Shown here: piece after piece, positions 53,749 through 62,532 of the stretch
Layout: each line of letters begins with the position of its first letter
How positions within the stretch are numbered: the stretch's first letter is position 1
Assembly (NCBI RefSeq): GCF_000499205.1
Contig: NZ_AWUK01000038.1
Span: 62,001 to 126,000, forward strand
Direction of reading: 5' to 3'
Source of the DNA: Paenibacillus sp. MAEPY2
GTDB taxonomy: Bacteria > Bacillota > Bacilli > Paenibacillales > Paenibacillaceae
DNA length: 64,000 bases
The notes under the pieces: generated by a model
Databases searched by the model: none
What the model was told of the DNA's origin: nothing
Seen by the model: the letters and a program-made list of their open reading frames with translations, nothing else
Made by a program: the position numbers and the translations under genes

Positions 53749-54852
53749 ATGAAGAACATTTGGGGAAAAAGTTTAGGTTCAATGAGTTTGCTGCTTGTAT
53801 TAATCACGGCAGGGTGCGGAGGAGGAACGGTAACAACGGGAAGTGGATCGTCTAATGGCGAAACTGCTGCACCTGTCTCGTCTACAGCTGTAAACAGCAG
53901 CACAGTTGAACGAGAAGAGGACACAGGAGAGAGCATCTATCTGTATGGAAATGACTTTGTTGATATTGTTGCACCCGAATTTGCCAAACAGACCGGATAC
54001 AAAATCGAGGCTGTACATTACGGCGGCGGAGAGGCCTTGGCCAAAATTGAAGCCGAGCAAGGCAATCCGCAGTGGGATGTTGTCATGATGGATGGTCACG
54101 GATCAATTCGCAATCTGGCTGACAGGGGATTTCTAATGACAGATTGGACGCCTGAAAATATTGGCAATCTGACCGAATACGGCTCCTCCCTGGTTCCCGA
54201 GGACCACGCTTATACTCCAATCAGTATCCATGCATCAGCAGTTATCGCATACAACACCAATCGTCTTACCAAGGAACAGGCGCCTAAGACCTGGGATGAG
54301 TTTTTTGAATACAAGGGCACAGCGGGTCAGGCTGATCCGGCTGTTGCGGCACCTGCATATCCGCTCGTTTCCGCACTGTTTTACAAGTGGGGCATCGATC
54401 AGGGCGAGCAAAAGTATGCACAAATGATGGGGAATGGTCTTAGAGTTTATCCCAAAAATGGTCCTCTGGGCAGTGCCCTTGTTTCAGGAGAAATCGATAT
54501 TGCAGCATTGCAGGAGAGCAATGCATATGACCTGAAGTTGTCGGGGGAGCCCGTCGATCTAATCTGGCCGGAAGATGGTGCGCCGGGAAGTCTGCGTGTT
54601 GCTGCCATCAGTAAATACACCAAAAATCCTGCTGCTGCAAAGGCTTTTGTAGAGTTCATGCTCAAACCGGAAACACAGCAGATGTTAGCGTCCCTCGATT
54701 CATCTGACAGCTTCTTTACACCATTGGTTGAGGGAGTAGAAGCGAGGAAGGAACGGGAAACCAATGCGGAATTCATTCTTCCGCCAGCTGAATGGGCCGC
54801 CGAGCATGAGGTACAGATCAAAACCTGGTTTGCTGACCAGAATGTAAAATAA
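53749..54852 (+). CDS. ABC substrate-binding lipoprotein (ferric/2-AEP/polyamine type)
   Basis: A 367-aa binding protein. The N-terminal signal ends at LITAGC with the lipid-modified Cys near residue 22 and a Ser/Gly/Thr linker. The fold belongs to family 1 (FbpA/PhnS-like): SIYLYGNDFVDIVAPEFAKQTGY and WDVVMMDGHGSIRNLADRGFL are typical. ATG 53749 has GAGGGGGAG at 6 bases. It is first in a four-gene operon with a two-domain permease, an ATPase and a phosphatase, and divergent from a LysR regulator. The substrate could be iron, a phosphonate, thiamine or a phosphorylated compound; the phosphatase at the end favours a phosphate ester. Confidence 0.88.
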   Translation: MKNIWGKSLGSMSLLLVLITAGCGGGTVTTGSGSSNGETAAPVSSTAVNSSTVEREEDTGESIYLYGNDFVDIVAPEFAKQTGYKIEAVHYGGGEALAKIEAEQGNPQWDVVMMDGHGSIRNLADRGFLMTDWTPENIGNLTEYGSSLVPEDHAYTPISIHASAVIAYNTNRLTKEQAPKTWDEFFEYKGTAGQADPAVAAPAYPLVSALFYKWGIDQGEQKYAQMMGNGLRVYPKNGPLGSALVSGEIDIAALQESNAYDLKLSGEPVDLIWPEDGAPGSLRVAAISKYTKNPAAAKAFVEFMLKPETQQMLASLDSSDSFFTPLVEGVEARKERETNAEFILPPAEWAAEHEVQIKTWFADQNVK

Positions 54853-54864
54853 GAGGAATAACCT

Positions 54865-56613
54865 ATGAAAAATTCCGGAACTCGTTGGGGAGTCGGCTCA
54901 GCTCTTCTGTTATTCATCATGATTTTTCTGCCGCTGCTTGCGGTTCTGTTGAACGCGGTTTTGCCAGGATTGTTTTTTGGCAACATACAATTTCAGGGCT
55001 TCGGATTGCTTGGGGAGATTTTACACCGTCCTTTGTGGCGCCAGTCGTTGTTTAACTCCTTGTGGCTTGGCATAGGAACAGCACTGCTGGGCACGTTGAT
55101 TGGAGCTTCGTTAGCTATGGTAAGAGCACGCTGGAACTTTGCATCTGGACGTCTATTGGATGCCGGAGTCTGGCTGCTGCTCATCGCGCCCTCATTCATG
55201 CTGGCGCAAGGGTGGGTGCTATTTGCTGGTGCCGACGGACTTGCCAGCCGATTACTGGGTATAAACTGGGTGACAGCTGCTCTGTTTCAACCATACGGGC
55301 TTATGGTCATCATGGCCCTGAGCAAATTTCCTCTGGCTTATCTGACAGTTCTTGCCGCAACGGAATGGAATGTCAGCCAGTATGGACATGCTGCCCGTTT
55401 GAATGGCGCACACCCATGGACCGTATGGCGCACTGTGGAGCTGCCACTTGCAGCTCCTTCCATTGTAGCGGGAGCCACGCTGGTATTTATAGATACTGTC
55501 GGTGATTTTGGATTGCCAGCAGCATTGTCCACCGTCTACCGTTTTCCTACACTGACGTATTCAATCTATTCTGCTATCTATCAATCTCCTGTTCGATTTG
55601 ACATGGCTGGGGTACTTGCTTTTTATTTGGTCGTACTACTGGCAATCGCCATGGCGGTACTCCTGTTGTCCCTGCGCAGGTCCAGGTTTGATTTTTTGAA
55701 TGCCAGAGCGGTCAGAATGCTTAAAGTCAGACCGAAGAGAACAATCCTTTTAAATGCAGTAACCATTATATTTTTAATGATGAGTATCGGTATTCCGGTG
55801 GGCAGCAGTCTGTGCGTTTCCCTGATGAAAAAAGCGGGTAATGGATTGGTTCTGCAAAATTTAACCTTCGAGCATTATTTTTCTCTGTTTTCAGGGTCGT
55901 CCATAGATCACAAACAGCTCAGTTTTTTGGAAGGGATGCTTCATTCATTAACGATTGCTGCAATCGCGGCAGGCATTAGTATCATCATTGGATTCATCGT
56001 AGCTTATGTTCTTACATTTACGGAATTTAAAATGAAGATCTGGCTGCAGTTATTTTCAATCATATCCCTGGCTGTACCGGGGATTGTAATGGGTATTGGC
56101 TACATTTTCATTTGGAATCAAAAGTGGCTGGAGGCAGTCAATCTTCATCTCTATGGGACTCCCTCGCTGCTAGTGATCGCAGTTATTGCAGGCGCCATTC
56201 CATATGCCGTACGTGTTCAGTTGGGATCTTTCGGCACAATCTCGTCCTCGATCCTCAATGCTGCAGCAGTACAGGGAGCAGGAACAATGGCCCGAATGCT
56301 GCACATTGTTCTTCCTTTGGTACGCAGATCATTGCTGCTTGCCGTCCTGACAGCTTTTGGCACAAGTGTATTTGATCTTGCTCTGACTTCAATGCTGCAG
56401 CCAGCCAATTATGTGCTGATGCCGCTTGTGATTGACCAAGCCTTTGAGTTTGGCCGTTACGGTTATGCAACCGCAGCAACTCTTCTCAGCGGAGGTATGG
56501 TTCTCTTAATCATTGTACTCACTCAATTGGCAGGAGAGGCCGTATTTAGATGGAGTGATCGCCGAGAGGGTAAAAGAAGCAACTTACAGGAAAGGCATAC
56601 CCATACGGGATAA
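54865..56613 (+). CDS. ABC permease, fused two-domain (FbpB/PhnU type)
   Basis: A 582-aa membrane protein with two permease domains fused head to tail (about 10-280 and 300-560), each ending in an EAA loop: YGHAARLNGAHPWTVWRTVELP and AAAVQGAGTMARMLHIVLP. About twelve spans. It forms the whole channel with the downstream ATPase. AGAGGAATAA precedes the ATG, 12 bases after the binding protein stop. Confidence 0.92.
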   Translation: MKNSGTRWGVGSALLLFIMIFLPLLAVLLNAVLPGLFFGNIQFQGFGLLGEILHRPLWRQSLFNSLWLGIGTALLGTLIGASLAMVRARWNFASGRLLDAGVWLLLIAPSFMLAQGWVLFAGADGLASRLLGINWVTAALFQPYGLMVIMALSKFPLAYLTVLAATEWNVSQYGHAARLNGAHPWTVWRTVELPLAAPSIVAGATLVFIDTVGDFGLPAALSTVYRFPTLTYSIYSAIYQSPVRFDMAGVLAFYLVVLLAIAMAVLLLSLRRSRFDFLNARAVRMLKVRPKRTILLNAVTIIFLMMSIGIPVGSSLCVSLMKKAGNGLVLQNLTFEHYFSLFSGSSIDHKQLSFLEGMLHSLTIAAIAAGISIIIGFIVAYVLTFTEFKMKIWLQLFSIISLAVPGIVMGIGYIFIWNQKWLEAVNLHLYGTPSLLVIAVIAGAIPYAVRVQLGSFGTISSSILNAAAVQGAGTMARMLHIVLPLVRRSLLLAVLTAFGTSVFDLALTSMLQPANYVLMPLVIDQAFEFGRYGYATAATLLSGGMVLLIIVLTQLAGEAVFRWSDRREGKRSNLQERHTHTG

Positions 56614-56630
56614 CAAGGAGGCTTAACCAT

Positions 56631-57716
56631 ATGAATTCAATTCTTAAACTGGACGGGGTGCACAAATCCTTCGATAAACAGGTCGTGCTCAGGCCGCTGT
56701 CTTTTACCATGAATCACGGGGAGAGAATCTGCATTCTCGGCCCTTCGGGATGTGGGAAATCCACCTTGCTGCAATTGATTGCTGGACTGCTGAGGGTGGA
56801 TGGAGGAAGCATTGAAATGGACGGAAAACGAGTGGACAGCAGCCAGCAGTATATCCCTCCTGAAAAGCGTCCCGTAAACATGGTGTTCCAGGATTATGCC
56901 CTGTGGCCTCATATGACGATTCGTCAGAATATCGAGTATGGCATGAAGCGGGGGAAAATCGACTCTATTACTCGTACTCAGCGACTGGATCGCCTGCAAG
57001 CGATGCTGCAGCTGGACGGGCTGCTTGACCGTCTACCCTCCCAATGCTCGGGTGGGCAGCAGCAGCGCGCCGGAATGGCGCGAGCACTGGCAACGGAACC
57101 ATCCATACTACTGATGGACGAGCCGTTATCCAATCTTGATGTGAAGCTTAGGACCGAAATGAGAAGTGAACTGGGCCATCTTTTGTCGGACCTGGAGACC
57201 ACCGTGCTGTATGTTACCCATGACATGCTGGAGGCTTTTACTTTGGCTGACCGGATTTTGGTGCTGCGTGAAGGGAAAATCGATCAATATGCCGAACCTC
57301 AGCAATTATTTACCCGTCCGGCAACACCCTGGGTTGCCCGATTAATGGGTTACCATAACCGGCTTAACGGGATCTATACGATAGGAGCATCATCCGTAAT
57401 GATTGCAGGCCAGTGTATAGGCGGGAAAATGATGGATCAAGGTGTGGGCGGACAGCAAGCGGTAATTATGCTTCATCCGGATCAATTAGCGCTTCGTGCA
57501 ACAGAAGAGGAAGGAAATCATAATGAGATCAGAGGAACGGTTACACAAACTATTTTTGAAGGCATACATTGGAGAGTAATTATCGTTACAGAGGATAATC
57601 AACGTATCCATGCTTTTCATGTTGAACCTCTGGAACCGGGCTCGGCATGCTGGGTTCAATTTTCCCCCGAGCAAACCATGATCTACCGGGGAGGAGCACA
57701 CACGGAAGATGAGTAG
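56631..57716 (+). CDS. ABC ATPase of the importer (PotA/FbpC-like)
   Basis: A 361-aa ATPase. Walker A GPSGCGKSTLL (about 40-50), Q loop, signature CSGGQQQRAGMARALA, Walker B ILLMDEPLSNLD, switch VTHDMLEAF, then a C-terminal TOBE-like domain with LYHNRLNGIYTIG. It energises the two-domain permease. AAGGAGG precedes the ATG; its last eight bases overlap the phosphatase gene, so translation is coupled. Confidence 0.93.
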   Translation: MNSILKLDGVHKSFDKQVVLRPLSFTMNHGERICILGPSGCGKSTLLQLIAGLLRVDGGSIEMDGKRVDSSQQYIPPEKRPVNMVFQDYALWPHMTIRQNIEYGMKRGKIDSITRTQRLDRLQAMLQLDGLLDRLPSQCSGGQQQRAGMARALATEPSILLMDEPLSNLDVKLRTEMRSELGHLLSDLETTVLYVTHDMLEAFTLADRILVLREGKIDQYAEPQQLFTRPATPWVARLMGYHNRLNGIYTIGASSVMIAGQCIGGKMMDQGVGGQQAVIMLHPDQLALRATEEEGNHNEIRGTVTQTIFEGIHWRVIIVTEDNQRIHAFHVEPLEPGSACWVQFSPEQTMIYRGGAHTEDE

Positions 57717-58371
57717 ACTACTGGCCGTGTCTGATATACACGGACATGGACATCTTCTGGAGCAGCTGTTGGTTGCTTCAGGTTATAATTCTGAAAGGGA
57801 CCGTCTCGTTCTTTTGGGAGATTACGTAAATAAGGGGCCGGATTCATGGGGAACACTCCAGTTGGTGCATGAGCTGACTAGAAAAGGGGCTGTTGCCTTA
57901 CAGGGGAATAATGAACGCAAGTGGCTGCGTTCCATGCCGGATTCAATCCCGGCAAGAAACGATGAGATCACATATGTTCGCCAATTTCTGGATCAAATGC
58001 CGCTATGGCATACATGTGATTCTTATTTGTTTGTACACGCTGGCATTCGTCCTGGAATCCCACTGGACCTTCAAACTGCTGAAGATCTGACCGAGATTAG
58101 ACAACCATTTTTTGAAAGCCCGGTTAACCCTGAGTATACGATTGTATTCGGTCATACCTCGACGTACCGTTTTCTTGTTCCTCCATGGCAAATATGGGTT
58201 GGAGCAGGAAAGATGGGAATTGATACAGGTGCGGGTCACGGATATTATGTCAGTCTGATTGATCTTACACAACGGTTACAATGGTACGTTTCTGTCCATT
58301 CCCCCTCCATAATCAGATGTACTGTCATCCCCGGCTCTTCCGACCTGGAAGACAAGAGTTTATATTCATAG
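57709..58371 (+). CDS. PPP-like metallophosphatase with altered active site
   Basis: A 220-aa cytoplasmic protein similar to ApaH/PrpE-type phosphatases. The first motif is SDIHGHGHLL (metal ligands Asp and His). The second reads GDYVNKGPDS instead of GDxVDRG. The third reads GNNERKW in place of GNHE, so the catalytic His is Asn. The later GHTSTYRF and GIDTGAGHGYY are as in the family. It is coupled to the importer ATPase by an 8-base overlap, so it probably processes an imported phosphate ester; reduced or different catalysis is possible. Confidence 0.82.
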   Translation: MSRLLAVSDIHGHGHLLEQLLVASGYNSERDRLVLLGDYVNKGPDSWGTLQLVHELTRKGAVALQGNNERKWLRSMPDSIPARNDEITYVRQFLDQMPLWHTCDSYLFVHAGIRPGIPLDLQTAEDLTEIRQPFFESPVNPEYTIVFGHTSTYRFLVPPWQIWVGAGKMGIDTGAGHGYYVSLIDLTQRLQWYVSVHSPSIIRCTVIPGSSDLEDKSLYS

Positions 58372-58409
58372 CTTTTTCATAGCTTTCAACTTAAAGCCGT
58401 CCGAAACGT

Positions 58410-58446
58410 ATTCCATGGATCTTGCAACTTGATCCATGGAATTTTT
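58410..58446. terminator. Bidirectional terminator after the importer operon
   Basis: ATTCCATGGATC / GATCCATGGAAT, a perfect 12-bp stem with a 9-base loop, then TTTTT. Confidence 0.85.
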
Positions 58447-58505
58447 CATTTGAATTCAAATCTGAGAAGAGATGTGGGGCTGGGAGGGGAGTGGAGAGTT
58501 CTCAC

Positions 58506-59369
58506 TTATACTACAGTGATCGTTCCATAATACATGTACATACCACAATTGAATTCATATGTTCCAGGCTTCAGATCATTTAAGGTTATGAAGTTATCGC
58601 CCTTTTCAAGATAAACATCTAATCCTAAATCTCTAGACTGAACGCTTCGTATACATGTATAGCCTGTATGCTTTATGAAATTGATTTTCGTCGGAACACC
58701 AGCTTTTACTTCAATGTTTTCTTGACTAAAACCATCTGATTTTACATCAACTGAAACAACCTGATATCCTGAATTATCTTGAAGGGAATTGTCTTTCTTA
58801 ACCTGTGGTTCCTGCGATTGAATTACAGATGTTTGATTCGGTTGATATTGGTAAAACAACGTTGTACCCACAGCCACAACTCCAAAAGCAACCGTTAGTA
58901 TACCTCCAATAAACGGAATACTGATTCCACTTTTATTTGTTTCGGGGCTGTTATCCGTTGCTTGATCGGTCAATTGAAGAGCAACACTCAAAATAAAAAT
59001 AAATAGGATATCAACAAATAACACCATGATATAGGAAGGACCCAGCATTACCCCAAGCATGGCGCCCATCATGCCTCCCATAATTCCTGCCAACATCCCA
59101 TCCAACGCTGCCAATAGACTAATGGGTTTGCCTGTGAAATATCCAGCTCCCAGGCCGAACAAGATGGCGGTAATTGATGGGACGGTTAAGTCACGCGGGA
59201 ACAAAATGCCAAGTTGTACACCAAGTGCAAGGCTTGACATCATCCCTACGGTCATGGCTACCATCATGCCAGGCATACCTGTAAGTTTTCCTTTTCGCTT
59301 ATACGTCTTTAGAACAATGTATGCTGAGAACAGAACAACCATAAGCATACTTAATACCGCTACTAACAC
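58506..59369 (-). CDS. Membrane protein with C-terminal cupredoxin domain
   Basis: A 287-aa protein. About five to six spans are in the first 180 residues (Gly/Met-rich: GMMSSLALGVQLGILF, LAGIMGGMMGAMLGVMLG). The last 100 residues form a cupredoxin domain; C and M ligands are in FNCGMYMYYGTITVV, with the further CIRSVQSR loop. Related proteins bind copper in electron transfer or metal handling. The start is GTG 59369, 7 bases after GGAGGA. It stands alone. Confidence 0.82.
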   Translation of the reverse strand: MLVAVLSMLMVVLFSAYIVLKTYKRKGKLTGMPGMMVAMTVGMMSSLALGVQLGILFPRDLTVPSITAILFGLGAGYFTGKPISLLAALDGMLAGIMGGMMGAMLGVMLGPSYIMVLFVDILFIFILSVALQLTDQATDNSPETNKSGISIPFIGGILTVAFGVVAVGTTLFYQYQPNQTSVIQSQEPQVKKDNSLQDNSGYQVVSVDVKSDGFSQENIEVKAGVPTKINFIKHTGYTCIRSVQSRDLGLDVYLEKGDNFITLNDLKPGTYEFNCGMYMYYGTITVV

Positions 59370-59745
59370 ATCTTATTCCTCCTAAATTACTTCAAAATCA
59401 TTCATTTCCAAGTACTAATATATCAGAATTATCATAACAACATTAAAAATATCATAGACAAGTCAATGGATTTTCGTAATTGTATGGCGATAAGTTGACA
59501 TTCAGTTGTTAAGCCTTACTATCCTCGATTTGACTCAATATGTGAAAATACAGGTAATAATCAAAGTGTTTAAAAAAAAATAAGAAAGGAGCTTCTGGTT
59601 CAGCTCCTTTCTTGAATATATTTGATCAATTTCTTAGAATACAACCATAACGTTCGACGAAATACGGTTACGCGAACCATTTTCTCATACATTGAGTTCG
59701 TGCTATTAAAGTAAACACTAGATCCAGGTAACAATTGACTGCTCT
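59370..59745. other. Intergenic region, 376 bases
   Basis: It holds the terminator at 59582-59613, AT-rich sequence, and no open frame with a ribosome site. I see no other feature in it. Confidence 0.5.
59571..59613 (-). terminator. Intrinsic terminator of the cupin gene
   Basis: AAGAAAGGAGC / GCTCCTTTCTT with a 10-base loop; a run of nine A on the left is the T-run for a minus-strand transcript. Confidence 0.85.
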
Positions 59746-60081
59746 TTATTTGGACTCAGTTCCGCCAGTGTCTACTTCTCTAGGCTCCATCAACATGATA
59801 TGACATTCCTTTTCGGAGGAAGGCTTGATTTCGAGTCCTTTTGGGACAATAAACATCTCATCCTTGGAGATTCTCACTTGACCATCACGAAAATCAATGA
59901 TCATCTCGCCTTCGATAACAAAAAATAACTTATCGGTTTCGTGATGAACATGCCATTCATATTCCCCAGTAATCTTAACGATTTTAAATTGGTAGTCATT
60001 CATTTCACCAATTAATTTCGGTGACCAATGATCGTTTAATTTAGATAGTTCTTCACTTAGTTTAATAGTTTGATAATGGAT
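59746..60081 (-). CDS. Small cupin-domain protein, apparent ATC start
   Basis: A 111-aa single cupin. WHVHHETDKLFFVIEGEM is cupin motif 1 (two His and a Glu) and IVPKGLEIKP motif 2, in which the usual His is replaced by Glu. The first ATG in frame is 60003 and would give 85 residues, but the conserved N-terminus (KLSEELSKLNDHWSPKLIGE) lies upstream of it. An AAGGAGGG site is 6 bases before ATC 60081 and no ATG, GTG or TTG is in frame between the site and 60003. So the gene seems to begin at ATC, or at ATT 60087. A metal-binding or sugar-isomerising role is possible. Confidence 0.75.
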   Translation of the reverse strand: MHYQTIKLSEELSKLNDHWSPKLIGEMNDYQFKIVKITGEYEWHVHHETDKLFFVIEGEMIIDFRDGQVRISKDEMFIVPKGLEIKPSSEKECHIMLMEPREVDTGGTESK

Positions 60082-60189
60082 AGTAATCCCTCCTTGTTTG
60101 TTTGACTACAACATCTAGCATGATGTTTTATTTGGCCTGCCGTAAGTATACTCATTTAATGATTTGTTTAAAATGGATGCCTGTTGAAG

Positions 60190-61017
60190 TTAGCATGGAT
60201 TATTGATGAACTTCTGTCGATATTCAGTAGGAGAAAAACCAAATTGTTTCTTGAACACTTTACTAAAATAAAAGGGGTCAGTAATGCCAACAGTTTGTGC
60301 AATTTGCTGTACGGGCACATCACTTGTAAATAGCATTTTTTGCGCCATGTTGATGCGGTATTTTAATAAATATTCTGCTGGCCCCATGCCTGAATACTTT
60401 CTAAATACGTAAGAAAGCCGATTTCGATTAACGTTATATTGTTCTGCGAGCGATGCTATTGTAAGGCCTTGATAATAGTATTCATGAATATAATTAGATA
60501 CCCGTTCGAATAGACCATGTGATTCACTGCTAATTTGCCTATTCACAACACATATTAAGGCTTCGTTCAGTACATCGCGAAACAGCATCTCGGTCTGAAA
60601 CATCGAAATGCCTCCACGCTGATTATACACATGCCAAAGTCGCATAATTAATTCGAGAAGACGAGGAGATTGTCCGGTTAATAATTCAAAATGCTGATGA
60701 GAAAAACTCGACGCTTCTAGTTCTGAGTTACAGATCCGATATTGAACAAGGATATACTCCCAGGTGGTGTTATCAAACATTTTTTTATCCAGTTTCATTT
60801 TCGCTCCCCCGTGCACAACTTTTCCTGGCGAAAGAACATAAGGCATTCCATTAAAGTGAAATTGGATCTTCCCTGTAAGTGGAAAAACAAACCCGGGAAA
60901 AGAGCTTGTATAGTCTGCGTGAGGCACCCCTGGATTGGTAGCATATCGATATATTCCTTCTACTTGAAAAGGAATGTGTGCAAAATGCCCTGCTAATTGA
61001 TTCACATCTATTTTCAC
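60190..61017 (-). CDS. AraC-family regulator, Fur-controlled promoter
   Basis: A 275-aa protein. The N-terminal part is a cupin-like ligand domain (FVFPLTGKIQFHFNGMPY, VLSPGKVVHGG) and the C-terminal part has two HTH motifs ending VQQIAQTVGITDPFYFSKVFK. GTG 61017 has GAGGT 7 bases upstream; an open frame from 61116 runs through the promoter and is not used. The promoter has a Fur-like box in its spacer. AraC regulators that bind ferric siderophores (Btr/YbbB type) are the closest comparison; no siderophore gene is next to it. Confidence 0.88.
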   Translation of the reverse strand: MKIDVNQLAGHFAHIPFQVEGIYRYATNPGVPHADYTSSFPGFVFPLTGKIQFHFNGMPYVLSPGKVVHGGAKMKLDKKMFDNTTWEYILVQYRICNSELEASSFSHQHFELLTGQSPRLLELIMRLWHVYNQRGGISMFQTEMLFRDVLNEALICVVNRQISSESHGLFERVSNYIHEYYYQGLTIASLAEQYNVNRNRLSYVFRKYSGMGPAEYLLKYRINMAQKMLFTSDVPVQQIAQTVGITDPFYFSKVFKKQFGFSPTEYRQKFINNPC

Positions 61018-61084
61018 GTTGCGTACCTCATTTCGATAGTAGTAAGCCGATAAACCTGAAATTAATCGTTGTACACCTATGTCC

Positions 61085-61113
61085 ACATTATTGATAACGA
61101 TTATCACTGTCAA
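61085..61113 (-). promoter_or_regulatory. Sigma-A promoter with Fur-like box
   Basis: On the minus strand TTGACA (61108-61113) and TAATGT (61085-61090) are 17 bases apart. In the spacer lies TGATAATCGTTATCA (61092-61106), which matches the Fur 7-1-7 consensus TGATAATnATTATCA at 13 of 14 defined bases. Fur bound there would cover the promoter. Confidence 0.75.
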
Positions 61114-61194
61114 CATATAAAAACAAAAGGCAGCCGATCATCGTGATCGACTACCTTTTGTTTGTTCAACGTCTGGCTTATGCTAATGCTTATA

Positions 61195-61554
61195 TTAATA
61201 ATTTTCTCCGCGATAATAACGCTCCAGTTTGTTATCCAAATGAACAAGCTGAGCTTCTTTCTCCTCAATGTCTTTCAGCAGCTTTTGCTTTTGATCTTGA
61301 ATCAGCTGGATTCTTTCCGGCAGGGTTGAGGTTCCTTCATTTACCATATCATAATAGGTTTTGATGTCCTCCACACTCATCCCGGTTTCGCGAAGACATT
61401 TGATAAAAACGAGCCAGTTCAAATCATCATCCGAGTACAGACGATTATTCTGCTCGCTTCGCGCAGCTGGTTTCAACAGTCCCTTTCTTTCATAAAAGCG
61501 GATCGCTCCGATTCCAATCTCGACTTTCTTCGCCACTTCTCCAATCGTTAACAT
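61195..61554 (-). CDS. MerR-family regulator
   Basis: A 119-aa protein. The winged helix (MLTIGEVAKKVEIGIGAIRF, YERKGLLKP) is typical of MerR, followed by the long dimer helix (IEEKEAQLVHLDNKLERYY). No cysteine pattern for metal binding, so it belongs to the small-molecule group (AdhR/NmlR/YfmP-like). ATG 61554 has AGAGGG at 5 bases; ATG 61572 is the alternative. It is divergent from the SDR gene with a MerR-type operator in between. Confidence 0.9.
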   Translation of the reverse strand: MLTIGEVAKKVEIGIGAIRFYERKGLLKPAARSEQNNRLYSDDDLNWLVFIKCLRETGMSVEDIKTYYDMVNEGTSTLPERIQLIQDQKQKLLKDIEEKEAQLVHLDNKLERYYRGENY

Positions 61555-61582
61555 GCTAGCCCTCTTTTTCAATAATTTATTG

Positions 61583-61613
61583 TTGACCTACACTAAGTGT
61601 AGCATAGTAACTT
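61583..61613 (+). promoter_or_regulatory. MerR-type promoter with elongated spacer
   Basis: TTGACC (61583-61588), 19 bases, then TAACTT (61608-61613). Within the spacer sits the perfect 15-bp dyad CTACACT-A-AGTGTAG (61588-61602). A 19-bp spacer with a dyad between -35 and -10 is the diagnostic layout of promoters activated by MerR proteins by DNA distortion. Confidence 0.7.
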
Positions 61614-61658
61614 ATACATTGTTAAAGATGAAATCAAATCAGAGAAAGAGGGATTCTC

Positions 61659-62369
61659 ATGAAAAAGACCGCTTTTGTAACAGGAGCAAATAAAGGAATA
61701 GGATTCGAAGTCGTTAAACAGCTAGGTCAAGCAGGCTGGAAAGTTATCCTTGGTGCACGCAGTGCCGAACGGGGAGAAGCCGCTGTTTCCGAGTTAATCT
61801 CCGAGGGATTAGATATCGAATTTGTACAAATCGACATGACTGATTTGAAAAGCATTGAACGGGCAGCCGATAGGATCACCAAGAATTATCAGGACTTAAC
61901 GCTTCTGATTAATAATGCAGGTATGCCAGGTGCTTTCTCCCGTTCTTTTACGGATACCAAAGAGGAGAATCTGCGGAACGCCTTCGAAGTCAACTTTTTC
62001 GGAACCTTCCGTCTGAATCAGCGATTGTTTCCGTTAATTAAAGATAATGAAGGCACAATTATCAATGTATCAACCGACATGGCTTCTCTGGATCATATGC
62101 AAAATGCTGAATTTGCTTTAAACGCATTCGATTATAATTCATCCAAAACGGCCAACAATGCCATGACAGTTTCGATGGCTTATGAACTCAAAAGCAGCAG
62201 GGCTCAAGTATTTGCGGTAACGCCTGGATTCACATCAACTGATCTTAATGGCAATGCTGAAGGCGGCAAAACAAAAGAAGCAGCCGCTGCGATAATCGTG
62301 GGGTATGCGACAGATGGCAAACATCATAACGGTGAATTTTTGGATGAGAAGGGTGTATACGCCTGGTAA
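61659..62369 (+). CDS. Short-chain dehydrogenase/reductase (carbonyl-reductase-like)
   Basis: A 236-aa NADP-dependent enzyme. TGANKGIGFEVVKQL is the cofactor motif, NNAG at about 88-91 the structural motif, and Ser ... YNSSK (FDYNSSKTANNAM) the catalytic triad. It resembles carbonyl reductases that detoxify quinones or aldehydes. AGAAAGAGGG precedes the ATG. It is divergent from the MerR regulator, whose operator lies in its promoter. Confidence 0.9.
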   Translation: MKKTAFVTGANKGIGFEVVKQLGQAGWKVILGARSAERGEAAVSELISEGLDIEFVQIDMTDLKSIERAADRITKNYQDLTLLINNAGMPGAFSRSFTDTKEENLRNAFEVNFFGTFRLNQRLFPLIKDNEGTIINVSTDMASLDHMQNAEFALNAFDYNSSKTANNAMTVSMAYELKSSRAQVFAVTPGFTSTDLNGNAEGGKTKEAAAAIIVGYATDGKHHNGEFLDEKGVYAW

Positions 62370-62406
62370 TTCATAGCTGCATAAGCGCGCTATAATCATT
62401 GAGAAA

Positions 62407-62450
62407 CAGACGTACTAAGCCGGAGAATCCGCTTAGTACGTCTGTATTTT
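62407..62450. terminator. Terminator between the SDR and YhgE-like genes
   Basis: CAGACGTACTAAGC / GCTTAGTACGTCTG, a perfect 14-bp stem with a 10-base loop, followed by TATTTTTT. Confidence 0.9.
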
Positions 62451-62532
62451 TTAGAAAGATGAATAGTAAATAATATGATTTTATCTAGTGGTACTGGTAC
62501 TCGTGATTGTTCATTTAATAGAACGATTTGCT

